Part shown: in pieces, positions 6,004 through 12,934 of the stretch
Layout: each line of letters opens with the position of its first letter
Position numbering within the stretch: position 1 is the stretch's first letter
Assembly: GCA_016839845.1 (NCBI GenBank)
Contig: JAEOTL010000115.1
Location: 1-12,934, forward strand
Direction: 5' to 3'
DNA length: 12,934 nt
From: Promethearchaeota archaeon
GTDB taxonomy: Archaea; Asgardarchaeota; Lokiarchaeia; Sigynarchaeales; SOKP01
Notes under the pieces: generated by a model
Told to the model about the DNA's origin: nothing
Databases searched by the model: none
Seen by the model: only the letters and a program-made list of their open reading frames with translations
Translations under genes and position numbers: made by a program

Positions 6004-7821
6004 ATGTATGTCACTAAAATCAAAAAAGGTTGGCAGGAACTTGATTCAGAAATAATTAAAACAGGTAAATGTGTATATTGTGGGGCATGTGGAGCATTTT
6101 GTGAGAACATCAAATTTGATGTAGATAAAGAAATTCCAATCGAAGATGGTTCTTGTAAAGATAGTAACACTTGTAGAGATGGATTTGGGTTATGTTATAA
6201 TTTATGCCCAAAAACAGAAACAGAACAGATCCCATTGTCATTACTAGATAAATGGGTATTTGGGAAAGAACATGATAGAATTTTAGGGCATTATTTAGAA
6301 ATTGTAACAGTAAAACTAACAGATAAAGCAAAAAAAAATGTACCTGTAGAAGCAGGACCAATTACTACTTTATTATTTGCAGCGATGGGAGCTGGTTTAA
6401 TTGATTGTGCAGTAATAACAGACAAGGATGAGAAATTCCTCCCCTTTCCCATGATTGCGGAAAATCAAAAAGAACTATTTAGCGGAATTGGGTATAAACC
6501 CTGTCAAAGCCCCACGATATCACTAGTGGGAGATGCAATCAATAAAGATTATACAGATATTGCCGTAGTAGGCACCCCTTGTCAAATCCAATCTTTGCGA
6601 AAATTACAGAATCACCCAATATTTGATTTTGAGGCATACGATCTTATTACATTAGCTATTGGGACTTTTTGTTTTGGAACCTATTATAATCAACTTATTT
6701 CCCAGTGTTTTCAAGAATATGGCATTAGTAATGAAGAGATTATTAAAATTAGGGCAGATAAAGAAGAGTTTAAAATGAAAGTACATTCGAACTCGGAGAC
6801 AAAGGATATTCCTTTAAATTATCTTTACGATAAATCTATTCGAAATGCTTGTTTTTCATGTTCTGATTATACAAGTTCTTTTGCAGATATTTCTGTAGGG
6901 AATATTGGGAGCGAGAAGGAATGGAGAACTTTAATCATTAGGACAGAGAGAGGAAAGGAGATTTTTGATTTAGCTGTTGAAAAAGGATATCTTAAGGCAA
7001 ATTCTCTGTCAAAATCAAATGAAGAACTAGTATTGGAAATCACTCGAACCAAAACGGATATAGTTAAAATTGAATCTTTAGTAGAGCATTCACCTGATAT
7101 CAAGAGCTTTATAGTGAGAAATGAAAAGATTGCAAAAGCATATCAGCCAGGAATGTTCGTGGTCTTGTGGCTTCCAGACGTAGATTTCTTGCCAATGTCG
7201 ATTTCGAAAATAGAAGGGAATCAAATTGAAATTACCGTCCAGAAAATTGGTGATGGGACCACTAAGTTATTTGAGTTAGCGATAGGGGATCCCATTGGTA
7301 TCAGAGGACCATTTGGGAACTCATGGAATTATCAAGATGCTACTAACATACTTATTGTGGGAGGAGGAATGGGAATTGCGGCAATAACTTCTTTAGTTGA
7401 GTCTTTAAAAGATACAGATAAAAATACATTTATTGCTATCGGTGCTAAAGATAAAGCTTCCTTAATGTTTGAAGATAGATTATTGGAACTCATCCCTAAT
7501 ACCATGTGCACTACTGATGATGGATCCTTTGGTCGAAAATGCTTTGTAACTGAAAGTATTGACGAAATTATTTCAGCTAATAACATTGATTTAATTCTTA
7601 CTTGTGGACCAGAAGAGATGATGAAAAAAGTACATGATATTGCAGAATCCAAAAATATTAAAATTGAAGCTTCTCTTGAAAGAAAAATGAAATGTGGTGT
7701 TGGATTATGTGGTTCATGCTGTATTGGGAAAGAAAATAATATTTCTGTGTGCAAAGAAGGTCCAATTTTTAGCTCAGATGATTTAAAAAAAATTCCCCAA
7801 TTTGGTAATTATTTTAAATAA
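6004..7821 (+). CDS. FrhB/FdhB-like iron-sulfur flavoprotein fused to PyrK-like FAD/NAD(P)/[2Fe-2S] reductase
   Basis: This 605-aa redox fusion is the last gene of the kor operon. Residues ~20-70 hold two iron-sulfur motifs: C23-x2-C26-x2-C29-x3-C33, and a looser C51-x5-C57-x6-C64-x3-C68-P. Residues ~90-345 form an FrhB/FdhB (coenzyme F420 hydrogenase/dehydrogenase beta) domain with GTPCQ at 190-194, FCFG at 222-225, C283-x2-C286 and ADISVGNIGS at 294-303. From ~350 on it matches the electron-transfer subunit of dihydroorotate dehydrogenase B, sulfhydrogenase gamma and NfnA: flavin motif PMSIS, GIRGPFG, nucleotide loop GGGMG, TDDGSFG, CGPEEMM, and a [2Fe-2S] set C564-x4-C569-x2-C572-x10-C583. 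The likely role is moving electrons between ferredoxin or Kor, F420 or flavin, and NAD(P)H. The direction and cofactor specificity are inference. No HdrA-like domain is present. A stop-free frame and a strong ribosome site argue against an assembly chimera. Confidence 0.87.
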   Translation: MYVTKIKKGWQELDSEIIKTGKCVYCGACGAFCENIKFDVDKEIPIEDGSCKDSNTCRDGFGLCYNLCPKTETEQIPLSLLDKWVFGKEHDRILGHYLEIVTVKLTDKAKKNVPVEAGPITTLLFAAMGAGLIDCAVITDKDEKFLPFPMIAENQKELFSGIGYKPCQSPTISLVGDAINKDYTDIAVVGTPCQIQSLRKLQNHPIFDFEAYDLITLAIGTFCFGTYYNQLISQCFQEYGISNEEIIKIRADKEEFKMKVHSNSETKDIPLNYLYDKSIRNACFSCSDYTSSFADISVGNIGSEKEWRTLIIRTERGKEIFDLAVEKGYLKANSLSKSNEELVLEITRTKTDIVKIESLVEHSPDIKSFIVRNEKIAKAYQPGMFVVLWLPDVDFLPMSISKIEGNQIEITVQKIGDGTTKLFELAIGDPIGIRGPFGNSWNYQDATNILIVGGGMGIAAITSLVESLKDTDKNTFIAIGAKDKASLMFEDRLLELIPNTMCTTDDGSFGRKCFVTESIDEIISANNIDLILTCGPEEMMKKVHDIAESKNIKIEASLERKMKCGVGLCGSCCIGKENNISVCKEGPIFSSDDLKKIPQFGNYFK

Positions 7822-7840
7822 ATTTCCTTTAATATGTTTT

Positions 7841-7868
7841 ATAGGAATTCAATTCCTATTTCTTTTTA
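7841..7868 (+). terminator. Hairpin and T-rich tract ending the kor operon
   Basis: ATAGGAATT and AATTCCTAT (7841-7859) are perfect inverted copies around one base. They would fold as a 7-bp stem with a TTCAA loop, followed directly by TTTCTTTTTATT. The site lies 20 nt after the fusion stop. Archaea terminate mainly on T-tracts, so the run may matter more than the stem. Confidence 0.55.
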
Positions 7869-7954
7869 TTATGCTTTAAACTTTAATCATACCAAAAATA
7901 ACTAAGCTGGATTCTAAAAAGATTTTAATTGCTATTAGCTTTTCAGTAATTATC

Positions 7955-8920
7955 TTGGATAGTAAAACTAAAAAAGGTCTTTTTTTTGGAACAATTGGTG
8001 TAATCTTCGCTGGACTTCAACCAATCGTTGCGAATTCAAGACCTAGTGGCCTTGATGCTTATTTGTCAGCAGCTATGACTTGTTTAGTTGAAGTTCTAAT
8101 TTTCTTTCCTCTAGTGATAATCGAATATAAAAATATAAGAAAGGACGGGAAAGAAAATAATTCTAAAAGTCATGTGTTAACAAACTGGAAAAAAAATTCT
8201 TGGTTGTTAATATTTATTGGGTTGATTTTTGGGGTAAACCAAATTTTTTATTTTGTAGGGTATGACTTAGCGGGGGCTATTAATGGGGCTATAACCCAGA
8301 AAACTACTGTATTTTTTGCTATGTTCCTTGGATATATTCTCCTTAAAGAAAAGATAACGAGACTACAAATTATTTTCTCAATTGTATTATTTTTAGGATT
8401 AACAATCGCAATTACTCAATTCTTCTCACTCGTTGATTTTAGTATCACTATTTTAATTGGAGTAGGTGTACTACTAGGAATCTCCTTCTTATGGATGGTT
8501 GGTCATACAATGACTAAACCGATTTTTAACAGAGAAGAAGCTACCCCAGTACAAATGGTTTTTCTCCGCAACTTTATTTCTGGACTTTTCTTGATAGCTA
8601 CTTATTTTATTTTCTTTCCATTAGATTTCAGTATATGGTTGGATATTGATAACCTAATTTTTTTCGCGATAATGGGAGCAGTGTATGGCTTTGGTTTAGT
8701 ATGCTGGTATAAAACCCTTTCTTATTTAGATGTGTCTAAAGCAAGCACCATTTTTGCCCCTACTCCTATAACTGCTGCAATTTTTGCCACAATTTTTCTT
8801 GGGGATAGATTTACGATTTTTCACTTAATTGGGGTATTATTAGTAATTATTTCGATAATAGTGATTGTCAATCAGAAAAAAGGTCAGGTGAGTTTTGAAT
8901 CAGAAGAATTATCATTTTGA
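7955..8920 (+). CDS. EamA/DMT-superfamily transporter
   Basis: This 321-aa protein has ten predicted hydrophobic helices arranged as two EamA repeats (roughly residues 8-140 and 160-312). Each repeat ends in the typical 'glycine, basic/acidic pair' helix cap: GYILLKEKIT near 127-136, and FLGDRFTIF in the second. Members export or import small metabolites such as amino acids, nucleobases or sugars; substrate cannot be inferred. The start is TTG at 7955. The frame is open back to 7880 but contains no ATG or GTG there, and the product begins with a lysine-rich MDSKTKK before helix 1, as expected. No clear Shine-Dalgarno site is visible. It stands alone: a terminator lies upstream and a 187-nt gap downstream. 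Confidence 0.8.
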   Translation: MDSKTKKGLFFGTIGVIFAGLQPIVANSRPSGLDAYLSAAMTCLVEVLIFFPLVIIEYKNIRKDGKENNSKSHVLTNWKKNSWLLIFIGLIFGVNQIFYFVGYDLAGAINGAITQKTTVFFAMFLGYILLKEKITRLQIIFSIVLFLGLTIAITQFFSLVDFSITILIGVGVLLGISFLWMVGHTMTKPIFNREEATPVQMVFLRNFISGLFLIATYFIFFPLDFSIWLDIDNLIFFAIMGAVYGFGLVCWYKTLSYLDVSKASTIFAPTPITAAIFATIFLGDRFTIFHLIGVLLVIISIIVIVNQKKGQVSFESEELSF

Positions 8921-8925
8921 AAGAA

Positions 8926-8943
8926 TATATATACCTATATATA
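8926..8943. repeat. TATATATA-CC-TATATATA inverted repeat after the transporter
   Basis: Two 8-bp self-complementary TA runs flank CC, 6 nt after the transporter stop. They could form a weak hairpin or act as a DNA-melting element. No T-run follows, so a terminator role is doubtful. Confidence 0.3.
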
Positions 8944-9107
8944 ATAAAGACTATGATATTCTAGCAGAAAAGGAATTTTCCTCTTGATCTGGAGAAGGTT
9001 CGGAACATTTAAATTTAGTAATATATGTAAGTATATAACGAAATATATCGTTGCATTTTTAATTTTAAAAAAGATTTATCAAAACTAATAAATTGTTATG
9101 ACTCAAG
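8944..9107 (+). promoter_or_regulatory. Intergenic promoter region of the ABC/CPBP operon
   Basis: This AT-rich stretch contains several TATA-like runs (ATATATG near 9020, GTATATAAC at 9031-9039) and a purine-rich AAAAAAGATTTATC at 9067-9080. The last lies about 28 nt before the ATG at 9108 and could be a BRE/TATA pair for a leaderless or short-leader mRNA. No Shine-Dalgarno site precedes the ATG. No RNA gene or additional coding frame is seen. Confidence 0.3.
9037..9052. promoter_or_regulatory. 16-bp operator-like inverted repeat upstream of the ABC operon
   Basis: AACGAAATATATCGTT pairs at 14 of 16 positions; only the sixth pair is mismatched. It includes two CG steps, rare in this AT-rich intergenic DNA. 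It lies 56 nt before the ATPase start, a plausible place for a transcription-factor site. Confidence 0.35.
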
Positions 9108-9914
9108 ATGTCTAATAATGAAATAATTAAAGTTAACCAATTAAAGAAATTTTTTGGTGAAACAAAAGCTGTAAACGGCCTTTCGTTTACTGTTCATCAA
9201 GGAGAGGTTTTTGGATTATTAGGTCCTAACGGGGCTGGAAAAACTACTACTATTAAACTTCTTTTGGGTTTACTTGAAGTAGATGCTGGTGAGATGAGTG
9301 TATTTGGGCTTAATCCAGAACGAAATGAGGTTGAAATCAAACGTCGAATTGGTTATGTTAGTGAGGAACCTTTGATATTTAAATCACTCACACCTAAAAA
9401 CCTCTTTAATTTTATCGCTTCAGTTAGGGATTTGGATGAGGAAAGAACGACTGATCTTGCTAGAGGATATCTAGAGAGTTTGGAGGCAATTGAATATTAT
9501 GATCAGCTAATTGCTACTTTATCGCATGGAAACAAACAAAAATTGCAGATTATTGCGGCAATACTTCACGAACCAGATCTCTTAATTTTGGATGAACCAA
9601 TTGCTGGACTTGACGCGAAATCTGTACGAGTTGTCAAATCTATTTTAGAACTTCATACTCAACGTGGAGGAACTGTTCTATTTTCAACTCATATTATGGA
9701 AATTGCTCAAGATTTATGCGATCGAATTGGGGTTATCAACAAAGGTAAAATGGTTGGTATCGGAACAATCGAGGAGTTACGTCAGCAAGCGGATAAAGTA
9801 GGGGCCAGTTTAGAAGATGTATTTCTAAGATTAACTGAACAAGATACATCTGTTAATGAGATAGTTAAAAAATTAAGAGCATCCTTTAAAATAAATAATC
9901 CGCAGGGAACTTAA
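9108..9914 (+). CDS. ABC transporter ATP-binding protein (ABC-2/Nat-type exporter)
   Basis: This 268-aa ATPase powers the membrane partner encoded next. Walker A is GPNGAGKTT at residues 39-47. The Q-loop region reads YVSEEPL, where the usual glutamine is replaced by E as is common in NatA/CcmA-like exporters. The signature is LSHGNKQK (138-145) in place of LSGGQ, Walker B ends in D162-E163, and the switch histidine is H195 in STH. The length and the absence of a second nucleotide-binding half fit a half-transporter ATPase that dimerises. The C-terminal 'ASLEDVFLRLTEQD' is typical of multidrug, bacitracin or sodium exporters. The ATG at 9108 is followed directly by the conserved first strand; another ATG at 9098 is out of frame. 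The permease starts 2 nt after its stop. Confidence 0.9.
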   Translation: MSNNEIIKVNQLKKFFGETKAVNGLSFTVHQGEVFGLLGPNGAGKTTTIKLLLGLLEVDAGEMSVFGLNPERNEVEIKRRIGYVSEEPLIFKSLTPKNLFNFIASVRDLDEERTTDLARGYLESLEAIEYYDQLIATLSHGNKQKLQIIAAILHEPDLLILDEPIAGLDAKSVRVVKSILELHTQRGGTVLFSTHIMEIAQDLCDRIGVINKGKMVGIGTIEELRQQADKVGASLEDVFLRLTEQDTSVNEIVKKLRASFKINNPQGT

Positions 9915-9916
9915 AG

Positions 9917-12496
9917 ATGGAAGAAAGAAAGTTAAAATATTATAAGTTAGCTAAATTTCCGACGTTTGAAATTTTGATGGAGGGTCAGATTGCAAGTGCA
10001 GGTGCCCACCAAGCGAGACTTATCGAAAAGTTTAAGAAAAACAAGAATTTCATCAGAAACCAATTTCTTGCTCTTAAACTGATTTTCACTTTTATGTTTG
10101 TGTTTTTGCCTTTGCTTCCATTAGTTACTTATTTGCAGGTCGCTGAGGAACTTGGGGGCAGTACCTACTCAGTAACCACGATTGCTTTTATTTCGAGTTT
10201 TATTTTTGCGATTTACTTTATAATTACATTACTATACATGCTTATGTTTGGCATGGTTTCAACCAGTTCTTTTATGTCAGGAAATTCCTTCAAATGGTTA
10301 CAAACCCTTCCCTTTTCGAAAAAAGAATTGAAGAAAATTGGATTTATGACACTTTTCCGCAACCTTGATATCCCACTTATAGTTTTAATATTTTCCTTTC
10401 CTATTACAATGCTAATCTTTACCGGGAATGTATTAATATTTTTTACAACACTTTTAATCTCATTTCTTAATGTAGTTTTCAATTTTAGTTTGCTCGTAAT
10501 TGTTGGGGAAAAGTTAAGCTCAATATTTTCTGAAACTAGGGGTAAATCCAAGAGAGTGAATGTAGTTAGAATGATAACTATGATGGGATATTTTGTAATT
10601 GCTTTCGGATCGGGTTTAATGTTTACTTATGGTTTCAGTGCTATTGACACATTTCTCCATATTTTCAAGTCAACAGAACCTCCTACGGTCATCAATAGTG
10701 TATTAAGCTTAATTCCATTCCCATTTGCTCCAGGATATCTTCTTACATTAAGTGCAATGCCACTTCAATTTCCTTCGGAGGTACTGATAAATACTCTCAT
10801 TGGTGTTGGCTTATATGGGCTAATTACTTGGGGATTATTAAGTGTCGCTAGACGAGCACTACGTAGTACCATCTCCTCAGAGATAACAATAGAAAAAGAA
10901 GAATCAAAAGAAATTCATGTTAAAATTAAACGTGCTCCATCAATCTTAGCCTACATTAAGAAAGATCTAGTCTCTAGTATACGGGATATTCAATCATTCA
11001 TGTTTATTTTCTTTCCGATATTTTATCCTCTAATTCTGGTATTGACATTACAAGCAGGAGTCATTAAAGAGGTTAATTCAACTGGAGGGATATTAGCCTT
11101 ATGGTCGATTATACTGGCAGTGTACTTGTTTATACCTCCTATGTTAGTTGCGGGATTCTTAAACCTTGAAGAATCAGGCTCCTCTACTGTTGCTTCACTA
11201 CCCATTCTCCCTAGAGATCAAGCAAAAGCGAAGTTAATTTTAATGTTGGGGATCCAGGGATTATCCCTTATCATAATGTCTATTACTTTGGTCTTAATGA
11301 CAAATTCTATGGTGATCTTTGTACTATTATTAGCAACCCTCCCTATTGCGTGGACTTTAGTGTTAGCAATGTTTGAAATTAAAATTCATTTCTTCGGTAA
11401 AATGAAGTATAAATATGTCATTGAAGAGCTCAATAAGGAACACAAATATTTGAAATGGTTTCTCATGATTTTAATTGAGGGTGGAATATACTTTGGAATT
11501 ATGATGATAGGTATCGTTTTACTCTCGATATTCAATATTTTCATAGCATTACTTATCTTAATGGTAATTGGTATTGGAAGCATGGTATCTTTAATATTCG
11601 CTTTTACTCGGATGTTCCCCAAATTTGAGAAAATGGCAGAATACAAAACAGGTGGTTTTCTAAGGGAGCATGTTAATGTAGGAACTCTTGTGTTATTGGT
11701 TTTATATTTTATTTGGGGCTTTCTACTATTTCCTATTATTCTACTCATTTCACCTTTACTTTCCAATCTCACTTTTACAGGTGTAATCATTATTAATTTT
11801 GTTCTAAATTTTGGATTCTTGGCATTGCTTTGGCTAATAACAGTTCCATATGGATTAAAATTACCTAAGAAGGAAACTTTTAAAGAATTCACTCAAACAA
11901 TTGGTTTAAGTAAGATTAAGCCAGTGTGGCAGAATTTTTTAATAGGTTTTGGAATTTTCTATGTATATGTCTTATCGGCTCTTTATTTTACTATTATATT
12001 AGGGGAAATTAATTTTGCACACTGGTATTTAGAAAATCCTCATCCAGCACCATTTCCTTTTTATCTAGGATGGTTTTTTTTCATTTTCATGCTGATACCC
12101 GCAGTATGGGAGGAGGTAGCTTTTCGAGGAGTGATATTAAATCTACAAAGAAAGAAATATACACAAACAACGACAATTATTCTAAATGGTGTGTTATTTG
12201 GTTTATATCATCTCGTTAATTTAATATGGGGATTAAATTGGTATAGTACGATTATACAGGTAATCTATACTAGTTGCTTAGGTGTTACTTTAGCATATAT
12301 CTTTATGAGAACAAGGAGTTTAATTCCTTGTATAATAGTTCATTATTTATTTAATACAATTGGTCAGGTTTTTTTCAATGGAATTTTTCCTAACCTTTTT
12401 ATTGAATCCTTATTTGCCATACTAGCAATTGGTGTCGTCCCAATGACACTTGTATTCCTCTTAGCAAAATTGATATATCCCAGAAAAAGAAATTAA
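9917..12496 (+). CDS. ABC permease fused to CPBP (Rce1-like) intramembrane protease
   Basis: This 859-aa polytopic membrane protein partners the ATPase 2 nt upstream; AGGGA at 9904-9908 serves as ribosome site. A soluble N-terminus of ~50 residues precedes about a dozen hydrophobic segments up to ~residue 570, arranged as in large ABC-2/NatB-like permeases. From ~580 on further helices lead into a CPBP (CAAX protease and bacteriocin-processing) domain with its three motifs intact: E732-E733-x3-R737, F761-x3-H765 and H809-x3-N813. The Glu and His residues of these motifs carry catalysis in Rce1. ABC permease/CPBP joins are annotated in some bacteria. Proteolysis of an exported or prenylated peptide, or resistance to a membrane-active compound, are possible roles; none is shown. 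The frame is open throughout, so the fusion is not a sequencing artefact of a missed stop. Confidence 0.85.
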   Translation: MEERKLKYYKLAKFPTFEILMEGQIASAGAHQARLIEKFKKNKNFIRNQFLALKLIFTFMFVFLPLLPLVTYLQVAEELGGSTYSVTTIAFISSFIFAIYFIITLLYMLMFGMVSTSSFMSGNSFKWLQTLPFSKKELKKIGFMTLFRNLDIPLIVLIFSFPITMLIFTGNVLIFFTTLLISFLNVVFNFSLLVIVGEKLSSIFSETRGKSKRVNVVRMITMMGYFVIAFGSGLMFTYGFSAIDTFLHIFKSTEPPTVINSVLSLIPFPFAPGYLLTLSAMPLQFPSEVLINTLIGVGLYGLITWGLLSVARRALRSTISSEITIEKEESKEIHVKIKRAPSILAYIKKDLVSSIRDIQSFMFIFFPIFYPLILVLTLQAGVIKEVNSTGGILALWSIILAVYLFIPPMLVAGFLNLEESGSSTVASLPILPRDQAKAKLILMLGIQGLSLIIMSITLVLMTNSMVIFVLLLATLPIAWTLVLAMFEIKIHFFGKMKYKYVIEELNKEHKYLKWFLMILIEGGIYFGIMMIGIVLLSIFNIFIALLILMVIGIGSMVSLIFAFTRMFPKFEKMAEYKTGGFLREHVNVGTLVLLVLYFIWGFLLFPIILLISPLLSNLTFTGVIIINFVLNFGFLALLWLITVPYGLKLPKKETFKEFTQTIGLSKIKPVWQNFLIGFGIFYVYVLSALYFTIILGEINFAHWYLENPHPAPFPFYLGWFFFIFMLIPAVWEEVAFRGVILNLQRKKYTQTTTIILNGVLFGLYHLVNLIWGLNWYSTIIQVIYTSCLGVTLAYIFMRTRSLIPCIIVHYLFNTIGQVFFNGIFPNLFIESLFAILAIGVVPMTLVFLLAKLIYPRKRN

Positions 12497-12514
12497 GAGA
12501 AAATTACCAAGATC

Positions 12515-12524
12515 TTTTTTTTTT
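12515..12524 (+). terminator. T10 tract ending the ABC/CPBP operon
   Basis: Ten consecutive T on the + strand, 18 nt after the permease stop and inside the 33-nt gap to a convergent gene. An uninterrupted T-run is the main intrinsic termination signal in archaea. No stem precedes it. Confidence 0.6.
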
Positions 12525-12529
12525 GAAAA

Positions 12530-12934
12530 TTAACCATTTTCAGACTCATTTATCAAGTACCCAATACATATCTTTAAAGTCGCTTCCAATGCTCCCTCTT
12601 CTATCATTTCTGGAGTGTCTGTCTCTTGATGGTAAAATTGCCCCATTTTCAATAAACTCAATCCCGTAATAGTACTGGCCTTAATTTTTGACTTTGAAAA
12701 GGCCGCAGCGTCAGTCCCCCCACTTAGCTGACCCACAATTTTTTCAATGAAACTTCCACCTCCTAAACTTGCTATCCTTGATTTCACGTTAACAGTTTCA
12801 GCGGCTCGGATTAATTTATCTACTACTTCTTTACTATGAACTGTTCTTGTGGTAGGTTCTTTATCCGAAAAAGTGATGGATTTTTTGCTTTGAATTGCAT
12901 CCATATTAATACATTCAGCATCGAATTCCTGTAA
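12530..12934 (-). CDS. M28-family metallopeptidase, C-terminal part (5' end outside window)
   Basis: The last ~134 residues of a zinc aminopeptidase-type protein are encoded. The frame is open through the window edge and reads FDAECINMDAIQ before the ATG at 12904, matching the 'NlDaig' strand of M28 enzymes, so that ATG is internal. Downstream lie GGTDAAAFSKSKIKASTITGL and YHQETDTPEMI, the family's C-terminal blocks; the histidine of YHxxxDTPE is a zinc ligand. The other metal ligands lie upstream, outside the window, so activity cannot be judged. It converges on the ABC/CPBP operon with a 33-nt gap. Whether it is secreted cannot be seen because the N-terminus is missing. Confidence 0.82.
   Translation of the reverse strand, partial: LQEFDAECINMDAIQSKKSITFSDKEPTTRTVHSKEVVDKLIRAAETVNVKSRIASLGGGSFIEKIVGQLSGGTDAAAFSKSKIKASTITGLSLLKMGQFYHQETDTPEMIEEGALEATLKICIGYLINESENG

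Noticed and set aside
7332..7754. 140-aa minus-strand open frame inside the FrhB-PyrK fusion
   Set aside because: It is the complement of the nucleotide-binding and [2Fe-2S] coding region, which has clear motifs on the + strand.
7822..7954. tRNA, small RNA or CRISPR sequence in the intergenic gaps
   Set aside because: None of the gaps (713-739, 2888-3074, 7822-7954, 8921-9107, 12497-12529) shows a cloverleaf, spaced direct repeats or a structured conserved RNA by eye. Only short hairpins, TATA-like runs and T-tracts are seen.
8969..8980. AGGAATTTTCCT as a terminator of the EamA transporter
   Set aside because: The stem is only five pairs around a two-base centre and no T-tract follows.
11386..11892. 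168-aa minus-strand open frame inside the permease
   Set aside because: It is the complement of hydrophobic helix codons, with no recognisable motif.

Overview
The window is AT-rich and reads as archaeal. It holds a four-gene 2-oxoacid:ferredoxin oxidoreductase of the KorDABC type, a trimethylamine-methyltransferase (MttB) family protein, TATA-like boxes at leaderless spacing, T-tract terminators, and a mix of Shine-Dalgarno-led and TTG-started genes. An uncultured low-GC archaeon, for example an Asgard lineage, would fit. That placement is an impression from gene content, not something the sequence proves. Both ends cut through genes.

Layout. (1) Positions 1-2163, + strand: the 3' part of a homocysteine S-methyltransferase-type gene and a complete non-pyrrolysine MttB-family gene, 25 nt apart, probably one methyl-transfer operon. 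(2) Positions 2172-2887, - strand: a SAM-dependent methyltransferase broken by a single-base frameshift in a short homopolymer. (3) Positions 2888-3074: a divergent promoter region with a 26-bp near-perfect palindrome. (4) Positions 3075-7821, + strand: a tight five-gene operon korD-korA-korB-korC plus a 605-aa fusion of an FrhB/FdhB-like iron-sulfur flavoprotein to a PyrK-like FAD/NAD(P)/[2Fe-2S] module. It is closed by a hairpin and T-tract. (5) Positions 7955-8920: an EamA/DMT-family ten-helix transporter. (6) Positions 9108-12496: an ABC ATPase followed 2 nt later by an 859-aa membrane protein that joins an ABC permease to a C-terminal CPBP (Rce1-like) intramembrane protease, ended by a T10 tract. 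(7) Positions 12530-12934, - strand: the C-terminal part of an M28-family metallopeptidase that runs off the window.

How the parts may work together. In the kor operon, the oxidoreductase would decarboxylate a 2-oxoacid to its acyl-CoA and put the electrons on ferredoxin or directly on the KorD clusters. The co-transcribed fusion carries ferredoxin-type clusters, an F420/flavin-type FrhB domain, an FAD/NAD(P) reductase fold and a [2Fe-2S] cluster. It could therefore move these electrons between ferredoxin, F420 and NAD(P). This is the most interesting system in the window. The first two genes suggest methyl groups leaving a quaternary or tertiary amine, passing through a corrinoid protein not seen here, and possibly ending on homocysteine. 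The ABC/CPBP pair looks like an export or membrane-stress module of unknown substrate.
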